From: Acholeplasmataceae bacterium
Lineage (GTDB): Bacteria; Bacillota_I; Bacilli_A; ML615J-28; CAG-698
NCBI GenBank assembly: GCA_012841865.1
Contig: DUTX01000037.1
Coordinates: 1 to 64,000, forward strand
Direction: 5' to 3'
DNA length: 64,000 nt
In this document: positions 44,786 through 53,384 of the stretch, piece by piece
Position numbering within the stretch: the first letter of the stretch is position 1
Layout: each line of letters opens with the position of its first letter
Translations under genes and position numbers: made by a program
Notes under the pieces: model-generated
Databases searched by the model: none
What the model was told of the DNA's origin: nothing
What the model saw: the letters and a program-made list of their open reading frames with translations, nothing else

Positions 44786-45703
44786 ATGCCCATCCTCACA
44801 AATAAGCGGAAAAGAAATATTCGAGTTATTACCGGAATGATTACCGGCTCGATTATCTATTGTATCGGTGTTGTTTGGTTTTTAGATCTTGGAAGATTTT
44901 ATGCCGGCGGCGTAACCGGTATTTCCCAGTTGTTTTCCAATTTTTTAGCGCTTTTTGATATTCATATCAGCAAATCGATTTTTATCGCCCTTTTAAATAT
45001 CCCTTTATTAATCATCGGTTGGAAGGGAGTCAGCAAAAGGTTTGCGATTATGAGTGTGGCTTCTGTTGTTTTACAGGTTTTAGTTATTGCTTTTTTGGAA
45101 ATGTTGGTAGCTCGTGGCTTTAACCCTTTTGAAAAGGCATTGCTTGTTGACGGGGAAATCACGCATGGAACTTTTCTGACTTTAGCGGTGTTGGGCGGGC
45201 TTGTGACCGGTATCGGTTCCGGTATCAGTTTGCGCAGTGGCGCTTCGACCGGGGGTATGGATATTATCAGCCAATACTTTTCTTTTAAGAAAAGCATCCC
45301 CTTTACAACCTTCTCACTTTTTGTAGACGGAACAATCATCTTCCTTTCTGCTTTTGTAGGAAACCTCAGTACCGCAATCTTTACAATCATTCGTTTAATC
45401 ATCACGATGCTTGTTCTTGATAAAATTCATACAATTTATAAATATATGCGCGTGCAAATCATTACGACCGAAAAGGAAAAAATGCGAATCGCTTTGATAC
45501 AGAATTTTAATCACGGCATTACGATTTACCAAGCAATCGGTGGTTACAGCGGTCAAGAAAGATGGGTTTTAGAATCGGTCGTTTCCAGTTATGAAGCGGA
45601 GGAATATAAAAACCTTGCTTTAAGAATCGACAAAAATGCCTTTATTACCTTTACTTCAATAAAACAAATTTATGGACTCTTTCATCGAAATGCGATCACA
45701 TAG
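44786..45703 (+). CDS. YitT-family membrane protein
   Basis: 305 residues. Five to six membrane segments (about 14-195) contain the YitT features FYAGGVTGISQL (about 34-45), GIGSGISLRSGASTGGMDIISQY (in pieces, about 142-164), and a soluble C-terminal DUF2179 domain (about 220-305, with YKYMRVQIITTEKEKMR and GYSGQERWVLE). The role of the family is unknown. It begins directly after the antiporter stop. Confidence 0.92.
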   Translation: MPILTNKRKRNIRVITGMITGSIIYCIGVVWFLDLGRFYAGGVTGISQLFSNFLALFDIHISKSIFIALLNIPLLIIGWKGVSKRFAIMSVASVVLQVLVIAFLEMLVARGFNPFEKALLVDGEITHGTFLTLAVLGGLVTGIGSGISLRSGASTGGMDIISQYFSFKKSIPFTTFSLFVDGTIIFLSAFVGNLSTAIFTIIRLIITMLVLDKIHTIYKYMRVQIITTEKEKMRIALIQNFNHGITIYQAIGGYSGQERWVLESVVSSYEAEEYKNLALRIDKNAFITFTSIKQIYGLFHRNAIT

Positions 45704-45735
45704 AGTAAAAATCAGATCTAAATGAGGATATTTAT

Positions 45736-46056
45736 ATGAATCAGAAAATATTAAACAAAATCAGAGAATTTACCAAGGCAAGAAATTGGGAACAATTCCA
45801 TACCGGTGAAAATCTTGCAAAATCACTCATCATTGAAGCTGCTGAACTCTTGGAACTCTACCAATGGGATAACAAGACGGATAAGCTTCAGGAAATGAAA
45901 GAGGAACTTGCGGATGTGATGATTTATGCGATTATGCTTGCTGATAAATATGGTTTTGATATTGAAGAAATAATTCTCGCGAAAATAAAAAAGAACGAAG
46001 AGAAATACCCGGTTTCGAAAGCCTACGGGAAAAGCAATAAATACAATGAACTCTAG
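45736..46056 (+). CDS. MazG-like nucleotide pyrophosphohydrolase
   Basis: 106 residues, all-alpha NTP pyrophosphatase fold. The metal-binding E-x2-E pattern appears as EAAELLE (about 34-40) and EELADVMIY (about 56-64), with a conserved lysine tail KIKKNEEKYPVSKAYG. Such enzymes hydrolyse noncanonical or surplus dNTPs. The partner gene overlapping by 11 bases is a DNA glycosylase, which fits nucleotide-pool and DNA hygiene. Confidence 0.9.
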   Translation: MNQKILNKIREFTKARNWEQFHTGENLAKSLIIEAAELLELYQWDNKTDKLQEMKEELADVMIYAIMLADKYGFDIEEIILAKIKKNEEKYPVSKAYGKSNKYNEL

Positions 46057-46606
46057 GCTGGGAAGGGAATTCTTTCTTCGAAGCGCAACAACAGTGGCGC
46101 CGGATTTGCTTGGGAAAGTTTTAGTAAAGCAAACGGCCTTCGGATTTTTGAAGTGGCGGATTGTAGAAACGGAAGCTTACTGCGGGATTAAAGACAAAGC
46201 CGCTCACTCCTATGGAGGCAGAAGAACTCCGAGAACAGAAATCATGTATCATCAAGGCGGGCATCTTTATATCTATTTTATTTACGGCATGTATTATATG
46301 CTTAATATTGTTGCTAATATTGAAGGTGTTCCGGAAGCTATTTTGATCCGAGCTTTACAACCTTTAAGTAAAGATGCCGCAGTCAATACTTCAGGCCCCG
46401 GTAAGCTTTGTCGCGCACTTGGAATTGATAAATCTCTTTATGGTCTCGATTTATGCACAAGCAAAGAACTCTTTTTGCTGGATGACGGTTACCGACCTGA
46501 GAAAATTGTTGCAACCAAACGCGTGAATATCGATTATGCGGAAGAGTATAAAGAAAAACCATGGCGTTTTTATATTTTCGAAAACCCTTATGTTTCTCGA
46601 AAATAA
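46046..46606 (+). CDS. 3-methyladenine DNA glycosylase (AAG/MPG family)
   Basis: 186 residues. It removes alkylated and deaminated purines from DNA. Family blocks are APDLLGKVLV (about 18-27), IVETEAY (about 38-44, with the catalytic glutamate), RTPRTEIMY (about 59-67), YIYFIYGMYYMLNIV (about 74-88) and GPGKLCRALGID (about 115-126). Last gene of the probable dnaE-to-AAG run. Confidence 0.93.
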   Translation: MNSRLGREFFLRSATTVAPDLLGKVLVKQTAFGFLKWRIVETEAYCGIKDKAAHSYGGRRTPRTEIMYHQGGHLYIYFIYGMYYMLNIVANIEGVPEAILIRALQPLSKDAAVNTSGPGKLCRALGIDKSLYGLDLCTSKELFLLDDGYRPEKIVATKRVNIDYAEEYKEKPWRFYIFENPYVSRK

Positions 46607-46626
46607 TTTTTATCGGTTGATTTTTC

Positions 46627-46655
46627 TTGACTTTTATAAATAAATATTGTAATAT
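46627..46655 (+). promoter_or_regulatory. Promoter of the rplM-rpsI operon
   Basis: TTGACT (46627-46632), 17 bases, TAATAT (46650-46655). Transcript start is expected near 46662. Confidence 0.75.
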
Positions 46656-46661
46656 ATTAAG

Positions 46662-46727
46662 GTGAAAATTTATCCCCACAATAAGCCCTGTTATCAAGAC
46701 CCACGCTTGATATAATTCATCAGGAGG
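46662..46727 (+). promoter_or_regulatory. Candidate L13 ribosomal-protein leader
   Basis: A perfect hairpin TATCAAG/CTTGATA (46692-46712) is enclosed by CCTG (46687-46690) pairing with CAGG (46721-46724), the start of the CAGGAGG ribosome binding site. The position matches the L13 leader family of Firmicutes, in which the L13 protein is thought to repress its own operon. Structure read by eye only. Confidence 0.6.
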
Positions 46728-46735
46728 AAAAGAAA

Positions 46736-47182
46736 ATGAGTAAAACATTTATGGCCAACGCCCAAAACGTTGAAAGAAAATGGTATCTCGTCGATGCGAC
46801 AGATTTGGTTTTAGGTCGTTTGTCGACCGAAGTTGCTGCCATTCTGCGTGGCAAACATAAACCCACATTTACTCCCCATGTTGATTGCGGAGATTATGTG
46901 ATTATCGTAAATGCGGAAAAGATCGCATTGACCGGAAATAAACTTCAAGATAAAATGTATTATCGCCATTCGGGTTATCCGGGCGGATTAAAGCAAAGAA
47001 ACGCGAAAACATTATTGGATAATCAACCTGAAAAGATCTTAGAAAAAGCTATTCGGGGTATGCTTCCGAAAAACAAACTCGGAGCCGCTATGTATCGTAA
47101 GCTTTTTGTCTATGCCGGACCTGAGCATCCGCATCAGGCTCAAAAACCAGAAGTATTAAATATTAAAGGCAGGGAGGAATAA
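46736..47182 (+). CDS. rplM: Large-subunit ribosomal protein L13
   Basis: 148 residues. Typical features are [18 protein letters not shown] (in pieces, about 14-31), [18 protein letters not shown] (about 38-55), [11 protein letters not shown] and GMLPKN-LG. It is followed by rpsI after 3 bases, the usual L13-S9 pairing. Confidence 0.99.
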   Translation: MSKTFMANAQNVERKWYLVDATDLVLGRLSTEVAAILRGKHKPTFTPHVDCGDYVIIVNAEKIALTGNKLQDKMYYRHSGYPGGLKQRNAKTLLDNQPEKILEKAIRGMLPKNKLGAAMYRKLFVYAGPEHPHQAQKPEVLNIKGREE

Positions 47183-47185
47183 AAA

Positions 47186-47578
47186 ATGTCAAAAGTTCAA
47201 TATTACGGAACCGGAAGACGGAAAAGCTCTGTCGCTAGAGTTCGTCTTGTACCGGGTACCGGTAAAATCACCATCAATAAACGCGATTTTGTCGACTATA
47301 TTCCTTCTCCGGCAACACGCTTGGATGTACTTCAACCCTTAAATCTTACGAATACAGCAAGCAGTTATGATGTTTTAGTAAACGTCGACGGCGGCGGCAT
47401 TTCGGGTCAAGCCGGGGCGATTCGCCACGGAATCACCAGAGCGCTTTTACAAGTTAATCCCGATTATCGTCCGGTCTTGAAAAAAGCCGGTTTGATTACA
47501 CGCGATCCGCGGGCTAAGGAACGTAAGAAATACGGATTGAAGAAAGCCCGTCGCTCACCGCAATTCTCGAAACGTTAA
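47186..47578 (+). CDS. rpsI: Small-subunit ribosomal protein S9
   Basis: 130 residues. [19 protein letters not shown] (about 6-24) and the basic C-terminal tail RSPQFSKR, which reaches the ribosomal P site, identify S9. Confidence 0.99.
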   Translation: MSKVQYYGTGRRKSSVARVRLVPGTGKITINKRDFVDYIPSPATRLDVLQPLNLTNTASSYDVLVNVDGGGISGQAGAIRHGITRALLQVNPDYRPVLKKAGLITRDPRAKERKKYGLKKARRSPQFSKR

Positions 47579-47583
47579 GAAAC

Positions 47584-47615
47584 AAGCAAGCCTCTGGCTT
47601 GCTTTATTTATTTTT
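47584..47615 (+). terminator. Intrinsic terminator after rpsI
   Basis: AAGCAAGCC/GGCTTGCTT stem with a 3-base loop and a T-rich tail. Confidence 0.92.
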
Positions 47616-47665
47616 AAGAAATATCTAAGATTTTTGTGTATAATAATCTTAATTGAGGTGAGATT

Positions 47666-48340
47666 ATGAAAATATTGGTTGTTGAAGACGATAAGAATTT
47701 AAATTCAAGCCTTTGTGAAACGCTCTCGGTTCTGGCCGATGTCGACGGGGTTTATGATGGCGAAGAAGCATTGTTTCTTTGTGAACAGGATATCTATGAT
47801 TTAATAATTCTTGATGTAATGCTTCCCGGCATCGACGGTTTTTCAATCCTTGAAAACTTAAGAAAGGTGAGTAACTGTCCGGTGCTGATGTTAACAGCAA
47901 AAGACACCCTCACCGATAAGGTGAGAGGTTTAAAACTTGGTGCCGATGATTATATGACGAAACCTTTTTACCGGGATGAACTTCTGGCTAGGTGCGAAGC
48001 ATTGCTTAGGCGCTATAACAATAATTTTCAAGCCTTAAATCTAACTTTTAAAGATTTGAAGTTTGATTTGGCTCATAAAATTGTTTCCATCAACGGCGAA
48101 AAACTAGATATTATCGGTAAAACTTATGATATCCTTGAATACTTGGTCAGAAATAAAGAGATTATTATTCCCAAAGAACAGCTTTTTAACCGCATTTGGG
48201 GCTTTGATTCTGATACGATTTGGAGTGTTGTGGAGGTTTATGTGAGTAATTTGCGGAAAGTGTTGAAGCAATACGATTATCATAAATATTTAAAAACATT
48301 AAGAAACGTCGGTTATATGTGGACCGAAACGGTAGACTGA
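47666..48340 (+). CDS. OmpR/PhoB-type response regulator
   Basis: 224 residues. Receiver domain 1-115 with acidic pair ED (8-9), phosphorylation aspartate in ILDVMLPG (Asp about 51) and lysine in MTKPF (about 101). A winged-helix DNA-binding domain spans about 125-222 (IWGFDSDTIWSVVEVYVSNLRKVL in pieces). It stops 1 base before the histidine kinase, its evident partner. Target genes are unknown. Confidence 0.95.
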   Translation: MKILVVEDDKNLNSSLCETLSVLADVDGVYDGEEALFLCEQDIYDLIILDVMLPGIDGFSILENLRKVSNCPVLMLTAKDTLTDKVRGLKLGADDYMTKPFYRDELLARCEALLRRYNNNFQALNLTFKDLKFDLAHKIVSINGEKLDIIGKTYDILEYLVRNKEIIIPKEQLFNRIWGFDSDTIWSVVEVYVSNLRKVLKQYDYHKYLKTLRNVGYMWTETVD

Positions 48341-48341
48341 G

Positions 48342-49700
48342 ATGAATATGAAAAACGATAAAAAGAAAGTTCGTCATCAACAAAACCGGATTATCCTAAT
48401 CCATTTTCTTAGTTTTGTTTTATTCTTTATCATTTTAGGATTCTTTATTTTCGGCCTAGTTCATATTTTCTTTTTTAAAGAAGTAAATAAAGAACTTTTT
48501 GAATTTAAAGACACTTTAGAAGAAAATATCGTCGAGTATGAAAGCGAAGGAAAACGTTATGTTTCGATTAACCCTCGTCTTAATGCCCGAATTTTTGTAA
48601 TCCTTTACCAAGAAGACGGAACTGTTTTCGCTTTTGACCGCAATCTTTTAAACTTTCTCGGTAAACATCTCGAAGGCTTTCATAATAATCCCGAGATTAA
48701 AGACGAAGATATTTCCGAAAATTTAAAGCATGATATCTTTCAATATAATCCGGGGATGATTTTTAATTTAGAAAAGGTTTCTGACAAAGAGGTTTATCAC
48801 TTCCAAACTTTTTCTTTTGCTTTGGATAGAGAAGCCGCCCCAAGCGTTAAGGCCTGTAAGCTTTTAATTATGGTTAACGGGGAGCTTGAATCCCGTAACT
48901 TAGTTATTCGTGTTTATTTTTTGGCTTCCTTTTTGATGTTCATCTTCGCCTTTGTTGCAAGTCTTTTACTAAGTAAAATGTCGATAAAACCTATAAAGGC
49001 GGCCTTAGATAAACAACTGGTCTTTGTAAGCGACGCTTCCCATGAACTCAGAACGCCGCTTGCGATTGTGAGGAACCGGCTGGAAAATATCTTGACCAAA
49101 TCAAACAAAACGGTTTATGAGGTTTCTGATGATATTGCCGTATCCTTAAAGGAAATTACTAGGCTTTCAAAATTAACAAGCGATCTTTTGACGCTTGCCC
49201 ACAGCGATAATGAAAGATTACAGCTTAAGATGGATGAATTTGATTTGTTGGAACTAATCAAGGATGTTGCAGTTCCTTTTTCGGAAATGGCGGAAATCCA
49301 AAACAAGAATTTTTTGGTTGCTGGCGAGAAATGTGTAATTATTGCGGATAAGGAAAAAATCTCCCAACTCTTAATCATCCTCTTCGATAATGCTCTAAAA
49401 TATACCGCCGAAAAGGAAGATATTGAAATTTCTCTCACCCAAAACGGAAACGAAGTTCATTTGGATATAGCAGATACCGGCGTCGGCATTGCTGATGAGG
49501 TAAAACCTTTTGTGTTTGAAAGATTCTTCCGGGCCGATAAAGCCCGCAGTCGCGAAACCGGAGGTAATGGCTTAGGGCTTTCGATTGCCAAAACGATAGT
49601 CCAATTGCATCGAGGCAATATTTTTCTTGCTGACAATAGTCCTAGTGGTACAAAGTTTACCGTGATTCTTCCCAAGAATCGGAAACTTGAAAAAAAATAA
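48342..49700 (+). CDS. Two-component sensor histidine kinase
   Basis: 452 residues. Two membrane segments (about 18-42 and 188-212) enclose an extracytoplasmic sensor of about 145 residues without a known fold. The H-box is FVSDASHELRTPLAIVRN (His about 236). N-box LLIILFDNALKYTAE and G-boxes DTGVGIADE and GGNGLGLSIA follow. There is no obvious HAMP domain of standard length. It pairs with the preceding regulator; the stimulus is unknown. Confidence 0.95.
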   Translation: MNMKNDKKKVRHQQNRIILIHFLSFVLFFIILGFFIFGLVHIFFFKEVNKELFEFKDTLEENIVEYESEGKRYVSINPRLNARIFVILYQEDGTVFAFDRNLLNFLGKHLEGFHNNPEIKDEDISENLKHDIFQYNPGMIFNLEKVSDKEVYHFQTFSFALDREAAPSVKACKLLIMVNGELESRNLVIRVYFLASFLMFIFAFVASLLLSKMSIKPIKAALDKQLVFVSDASHELRTPLAIVRNRLENILTKSNKTVYEVSDDIAVSLKEITRLSKLTSDLLTLAHSDNERLQLKMDEFDLLELIKDVAVPFSEMAEIQNKNFLVAGEKCVIIADKEKISQLLIILFDNALKYTAEKEDIEISLTQNGNEVHLDIADTGVGIADEVKPFVFERFFRADKARSRETGGNGLGLSIAKTIVQLHRGNIFLADNSPSGTKFTVILPKNRKLEKK

Positions 49701-49706
49701 TTATCC

Positions 49707-49735
49707 TTTACACTGCCAAACATCCTGGATATAAT
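49707..49735 (+). promoter_or_regulatory. Promoter of the cysS operon
   Basis: TTTACA (49707-49712), 17 bases, TATAAT (49730-49735). The start near 49742 leaves a leader of about 24 bases, too short for a T-box. Confidence 0.75.
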
Positions 49736-49765
49736 ATAAACAGATGAACAAGAAGGAAAGATAAT

Positions 49766-51109
49766 ATGGTTAGAATTTATAATTCGCTTACAAAACAATT
49801 AGAAGAGTTTAAACCGCTAAGGGAAAATGAAGTATCGATGTATGTTTGCGGGCCGACCGTTTATGATTCTATGCATATTGGCAATTCCCGTCCGGTTGTC
49901 TTTTTTGATACCGTGGTCCGGTTTTTTAAATACTTGGGTTATAAGGTTACCTATGTTTCTAATTTTACCGATATTGATGACAAAATCATTGCTCGTGCTC
50001 AAGAAACCGGCTTAAAGGAAGAAGAAGTCAGTGAACGTTATATCAAAGAGATAAATGAAACATACAAGCGACTTAATTGCCTTCCCCATGATTATAATCC
50101 GAAGGTTACAGAGTCGATTCCGGAAATCATTGCCTTTATTTCCCTTTTGCTTGAAAAAGGATATGCTTATGAGGTTGAGGGCGATGTATATTTTGATGTT
50201 TTGAAAATCAGAGATTACGGAATTATCAGTTCGCAGACAGTTGAGAACTTAATCAGTGGCGCTCGCATTGAAGAAAACGAAAGAAAGCGCAATCCTGTCG
50301 ATTTTACGCTCTGGAAGAAAACAGAAACGGGCTTAAATTGGCCTTCGCCTTGGGGACGGGGGCGTCCCGGTTGGCATACTGAATGCGTGGTTATGGTTGA
50401 TTCCTTATTTAAAGGGAAAATCGATATCCATGGCGGTGGTACCGATCTTAAGTTTCCTCATCATGATAATGAGATAGCGCAAGCCATTGCCGCTTATGAT
50501 CATATGATTGCTAATTTTTGGATTCATAATGGCCGCATTGATTTAAGCGGAGAGAAGATGAGTAAATCCTTAGGCAATGTAATTTGGGCTGATGAATTGT
50601 TGGATCAAGTTTCGCACCAGGTTTATCGCTTGATGATGCTCAATGTTCCCTATCGCCAACCTTTAAATTATAAAGACGAGCTGCTTAACCAAGCCGAAAA
50701 CGATTATGAAAAAATCAAGAGAGCTTATAACGGGCTTTTCCGAAAACTTGAAGAAGCAGGAGAAGTCGAAGCAGAAACTAATGCTGAAATTGAAGCGATT
50801 CGTGAAAAATTTGTCACGGCGATGGCTGATGATTTCAACACCGCCAATGCGATTACGGCAATATTTAAGGCCGTGAAACTTGCGAATGTTTATACAAGGG
50901 AAAAAAATCCTCCCTACGGAAAAATGAAGAGTTTGTTACAGAATTTCCAAGATTTTCTTTGGATCTTAGGGATCGAAACCGGCATTAAACCCCTAACCGA
51001 AGCGGAAAAGGATTTAATCAAACGTTATCGCGAGGCCCGTAAGGAAAAGAATTATCAGCTCTCTGATGCTCTCCGGGAAGAGATAATCAGCCGCGGATTG
51101 GAATTATGA
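49766..51109 (+). CDS. cysS: Cysteinyl-tRNA synthetase
   Basis: 447 residues. CGPTVYDSMHIGNSRP (about 28-43) contains the zinc cysteine and HIGN signature; GWHTECVVM (about 206-214), HGGGTDLKFPHHDNE (about 230-244) and GEKMSKSLGN (about 264-273) complete the family pattern. The normal neighbour mrnC overlaps by 4 bases. Confidence 0.98.
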   Translation: MVRIYNSLTKQLEEFKPLRENEVSMYVCGPTVYDSMHIGNSRPVVFFDTVVRFFKYLGYKVTYVSNFTDIDDKIIARAQETGLKEEEVSERYIKEINETYKRLNCLPHDYNPKVTESIPEIIAFISLLLEKGYAYEVEGDVYFDVLKIRDYGIISSQTVENLISGARIEENERKRNPVDFTLWKKTETGLNWPSPWGRGRPGWHTECVVMVDSLFKGKIDIHGGGTDLKFPHHDNEIAQAIAAYDHMIANFWIHNGRIDLSGEKMSKSLGNVIWADELLDQVSHQVYRLMMLNVPYRQPLNYKDELLNQAENDYEKIKRAYNGLFRKLEEAGEVEAETNAEIEAIREKFVTAMADDFNTANAITAIFKAVKLANVYTREKNPPYGKMKSLLQNFQDFLWILGIETGIKPLTEAEKDLIKRYREARKEKNYQLSDALREEIISRGLEL

Positions 51110-51498
51110 AAGTAGAACAATTAAACGGCGCAAATCTTGCTTTTATCGGTGATGCTTATTATGAGCTGTTTATTCGGCGTCATCTATTGGAAAAAAAGAT
51201 TACCAATCAAAAAGAATTACAGAAACTCTCAGTTACTTATGTCAGTGCGAAAGCTCATCATCAAATTATTTCAAAATTGAGTTCGATGTTGACTGCTGAA
51301 GAAGAAGCTATCTTTAAAAGAGGCCGTAATCATAAATTTCATGGTTTTCGGAAAAACTTAAAAAAAGAGGAATATTTAAGCAGTTCCGGGTTTGAAGCGG
51401 TCATCGGCTATCTGTATCTGAAAGGTAATTTTGAAAGGTTGAATGAACTTTTAGAAAGGTCAATCGAAATTATAGAAACAGGAAACAGCAATGAGTGA
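51106..51498 (+). CDS. mrnC: Mini-ribonuclease 3
   Basis: 130 residues, an RNase III catalytic domain without the double-stranded RNA-binding domain. LAFIGDAYYELFIRRHLL (about 10-27), SAKAHHQII, and EAVIGYLYLKGN (about 103-114) are diagnostic. It matures 23S rRNA ends in Bacillus. Confidence 0.95.
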   Translation: MKVEQLNGANLAFIGDAYYELFIRRHLLEKKITNQKELQKLSVTYVSAKAHHQIISKLSSMLTAEEEAIFKRGRNHKFHGFRKNLKKEEYLSSSGFEAVIGYLYLKGNFERLNELLERSIEIIETGNSNE

Positions 51499-52183
51499 AA
51501 TTATTTACGGAACCAATTTAGTCGCTTCCGCAATCCTTAATAAAATCAAAATTTATAATTTGAAAATCAGCGGGAATAATACCGTCAGAGAGTTGGCGGA
51601 GAAAAGGAAAATCCCTTATACGATTGTTTTGAAAAATGAATTAAATCGTATTACTAGCAATCATCAAGGTGCGGTTGCGGAAGTTGAGAGTTTTCCGACT
51701 TATTCATTGGAAGCTATTATTTCTACCGAAAAGAATTTGATTGTGGCGTTGGACGGTATCGAAGATCCCCATAATTTGGGTGCGATTTTAAGAACTGCCG
51801 ATGCTGCGGGAGTTTCGGGGATAATTTTACCGAAAAATCGAAGTGTCCGCTTAAACGGCACCGTGGCACGAGTTTCAACCGGCGCAATATTCAGCGTCAA
51901 ATGTGTTTTGGTTCCCAATCTTGTTTCTACATTAAAAAAACTTAAAGATTATGGTTATTGGATTTACGGGGCGGAAGCAACAAAGGAGAGCCTATGCTAC
52001 AGTGAAGCAAAATATGATCCGAAAACCGTCCTTGTGCTTGGAAGCGAAGGCAAAGGACTTTCGCGCTTAACAAAGGAAACTTGCGATTTCCTTGTGGAAA
52101 TTCCGATGTCTGGAAGCGTCAACTCCCTCAATGTCTCCGTATCTGCCGGCATTTTAATTTATCAGATTATTAATCAGCAATGA
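51491..52183 (+). CDS. rlmB: 23S rRNA 2'-O-ribose methyltransferase (TrmH/SpoU family)
   Basis: 230 residues. N-terminal substrate-binding domain (1-70) and a SPOUT domain with LDGIEDPHNLGAILRTADAAG (in pieces, about 87-107), LVLGSEGKGLSRLT (about 178-191) and SGSVNSLNVSVSAGIL (about 203-218), forming the trefoil knot that binds SAM. Overlaps mrnC by 8 bases. Confidence 0.93.
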   Translation: MSEIIYGTNLVASAILNKIKIYNLKISGNNTVRELAEKRKIPYTIVLKNELNRITSNHQGAVAEVESFPTYSLEAIISTEKNLIVALDGIEDPHNLGAILRTADAAGVSGIILPKNRSVRLNGTVARVSTGAIFSVKCVLVPNLVSTLKKLKDYGYWIYGAEATKESLCYSEAKYDPKTVLVLGSEGKGLSRLTKETCDFLVEIPMSGSVNSLNVSVSAGILIYQIINQQ

Positions 52184-52192
52184 GGGGTGAAT

Positions 52193-52738
52193 ATGTATCA
52201 ATATAACGATTATGAATTGTTGTATTTGATTTCAGAACATGATGAAAACGCATTGGATATTATGTATCATAAATATATGCCCCTGATTAAAGCTCGGATT
52301 GCTGCTTTTCGAATCAAAAGATATAATCAAGAAGATTTTTTCCAAGAAGGTCTTTTTATGCTCTTTCGGGCGATTCAAACTTATCGGCCTGATTCTCGGA
52401 AAACCTTTAATAAATATTTTGATTTGATTTTGCAGAGACATTTTATTCAGTTGTTGAAAAAGGAAAGCAAACATTTCTATAATGTTCAGCTGGTGGAAAA
52501 CATTGATTACTTGAAAGAAGAAAAGCACGAAGAGGAGAATTTTGAACTAGATCATCTGCTTTCTTTATGTAAATTCAGTTCTTTTGAAAAGAAAGTATTG
52601 AATTTAAGACGCGAAAATTATTCAATTAAAGAGATTTCGGAAAAACTAAATTGCACTGTTAAACAGGTTTATGATGCGAATGACCGCATAAAAAGGAAAA
52701 TGAAAGGAGCTAAAAATTCACTTGACAACAACTGGTAA
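52193..52738 (+). CDS. Sigma-70 family factor, SigH-like position
   Basis: 181 residues. Region 2 (about 20-80) includes YNQEDFFQEGLFMLFRAIQTYRPD in pieces, the -10-contacting segment; region 4 (about 120-175) has a helix-turn-helix (YSIKEISEKLNCTVKQVYDANDRIKRK in pieces). Its place between rlmB and rpmG equals sigH in Bacillus, but yacP is missing. The sequence is divergent, so specificity may differ. The ATG at 52193 is preferred over a GTG at 52187 that overlaps the ribosome binding site. Confidence 0.88.
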   Translation: MYQYNDYELLYLISEHDENALDIMYHKYMPLIKARIAAFRIKRYNQEDFFQEGLFMLFRAIQTYRPDSRKTFNKYFDLILQRHFIQLLKKESKHFYNVQLVENIDYLKEEKHEEENFELDHLLSLCKFSSFEKKVLNLRRENYSIKEISEKLNCTVKQVYDANDRIKRKMKGAKNSLDNNW

Positions 52739-52775
52739 GTTTGATAAAATAGATTAGTGAATTTAAGCGATAATT

Positions 52776-52925
52776 ATGAGAGAAAAAGTAATTTTAATTT
52801 GTGAGAATTGCCTTTCACGCAACTATACTTATGACCGCGATAAAATAGCCAACCCGAAAAGGATGGTACTTAGGAAGTATTGTAAAGTTTGCAACAAACA
52901 TACTGTTCATAAAGAGACAAAATAG
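52776..52925 (+). CDS. rpmG: Large-subunit ribosomal protein L33
   Basis: 49 residues. It begins MREKVILICENC and ends HKETK. Two cysteine pairs (C-E-N-C and C-K-V-C) form the zinc ribbon, so this is the zinc-binding (C+) form. Location directly before secE is the standard Firmicutes order. The ribosome binding site is weak (AAGCGA), unlike neighbouring genes. Confidence 0.95.
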   Translation: MREKVILICENCLSRNYTYDRDKIANPKRMVLRKYCKVCNKHTVHKETK

Positions 52926-52937
52926 GAGGATTTTATT

Positions 52938-53384
52938 ATGGCAGCTAAGGACAATAAGAAAACAACTGGTGCTCTTGCCATTTTTACAAAAGAATATAAA
53001 TATGAAGGTTTGATTTTATTATTGCTCTCGATTGTTGCGATTGTTTTAGGAGCAATGGTATTAATCGGTGAATCTACTTCCGGTTCAAGCGGACTGACAA
53101 TCAATAAAAACGTCTTTTTAATCGGAGATTACCCGAAAGCTTTTGCTTGGATTTTAGTTATTCTCGGTGTAATGTCTTTAATCTTAGCGATTTGGCCTTT
53201 TTATAAACCTTCGATATCCGAATTGAAGCGCGTAAGTTGGGCTTCAAGAGGCACATTGATTCAAAACACGGCCACCGTATTTGCTTTTGTATTGATTATT
53301 GCACTTTTCTTTCTTCTGTCCGATTTTCTTCTCGGCTATGTATTAGATTTCTTTGATTGGCTTGCAGGGAAGATGCCCCTCTGA
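52938..53384 (+). CDS. secE: Preprotein translocase subunit SecE, N-terminally extended
   Basis: 148 residues, over twice the roughly 60 of Bacillus SecE. The C-terminal part (about 85-148) is the SecE domain: amphipathic SISELKRVSWASRGTLIQNT in pieces, then the essential membrane helix. The N-terminal 80 residues add two further hydrophobic helices (about 24-45 and 68-88), as in some proteobacterial SecE proteins. AGGAGG precedes the ATG. The TGA stop overlaps the nusG start. Confidence 0.92.
   Translation: MAAKDNKKTTGALAIFTKEYKYEGLILLLLSIVAIVLGAMVLIGESTSGSSGLTINKNVFLIGDYPKAFAWILVILGVMSLILAIWPFYKPSISELKRVSWASRGTLIQNTATVFAFVLIIALFFLLSDFLLGYVLDFFDWLAGKMPL

Noticed and set aside
49736-49765. 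T-box leader for cysS
   Set aside because: The promoter leaves only about 24 bases of leader, too short for a T-box. metG likewise has no room for one.
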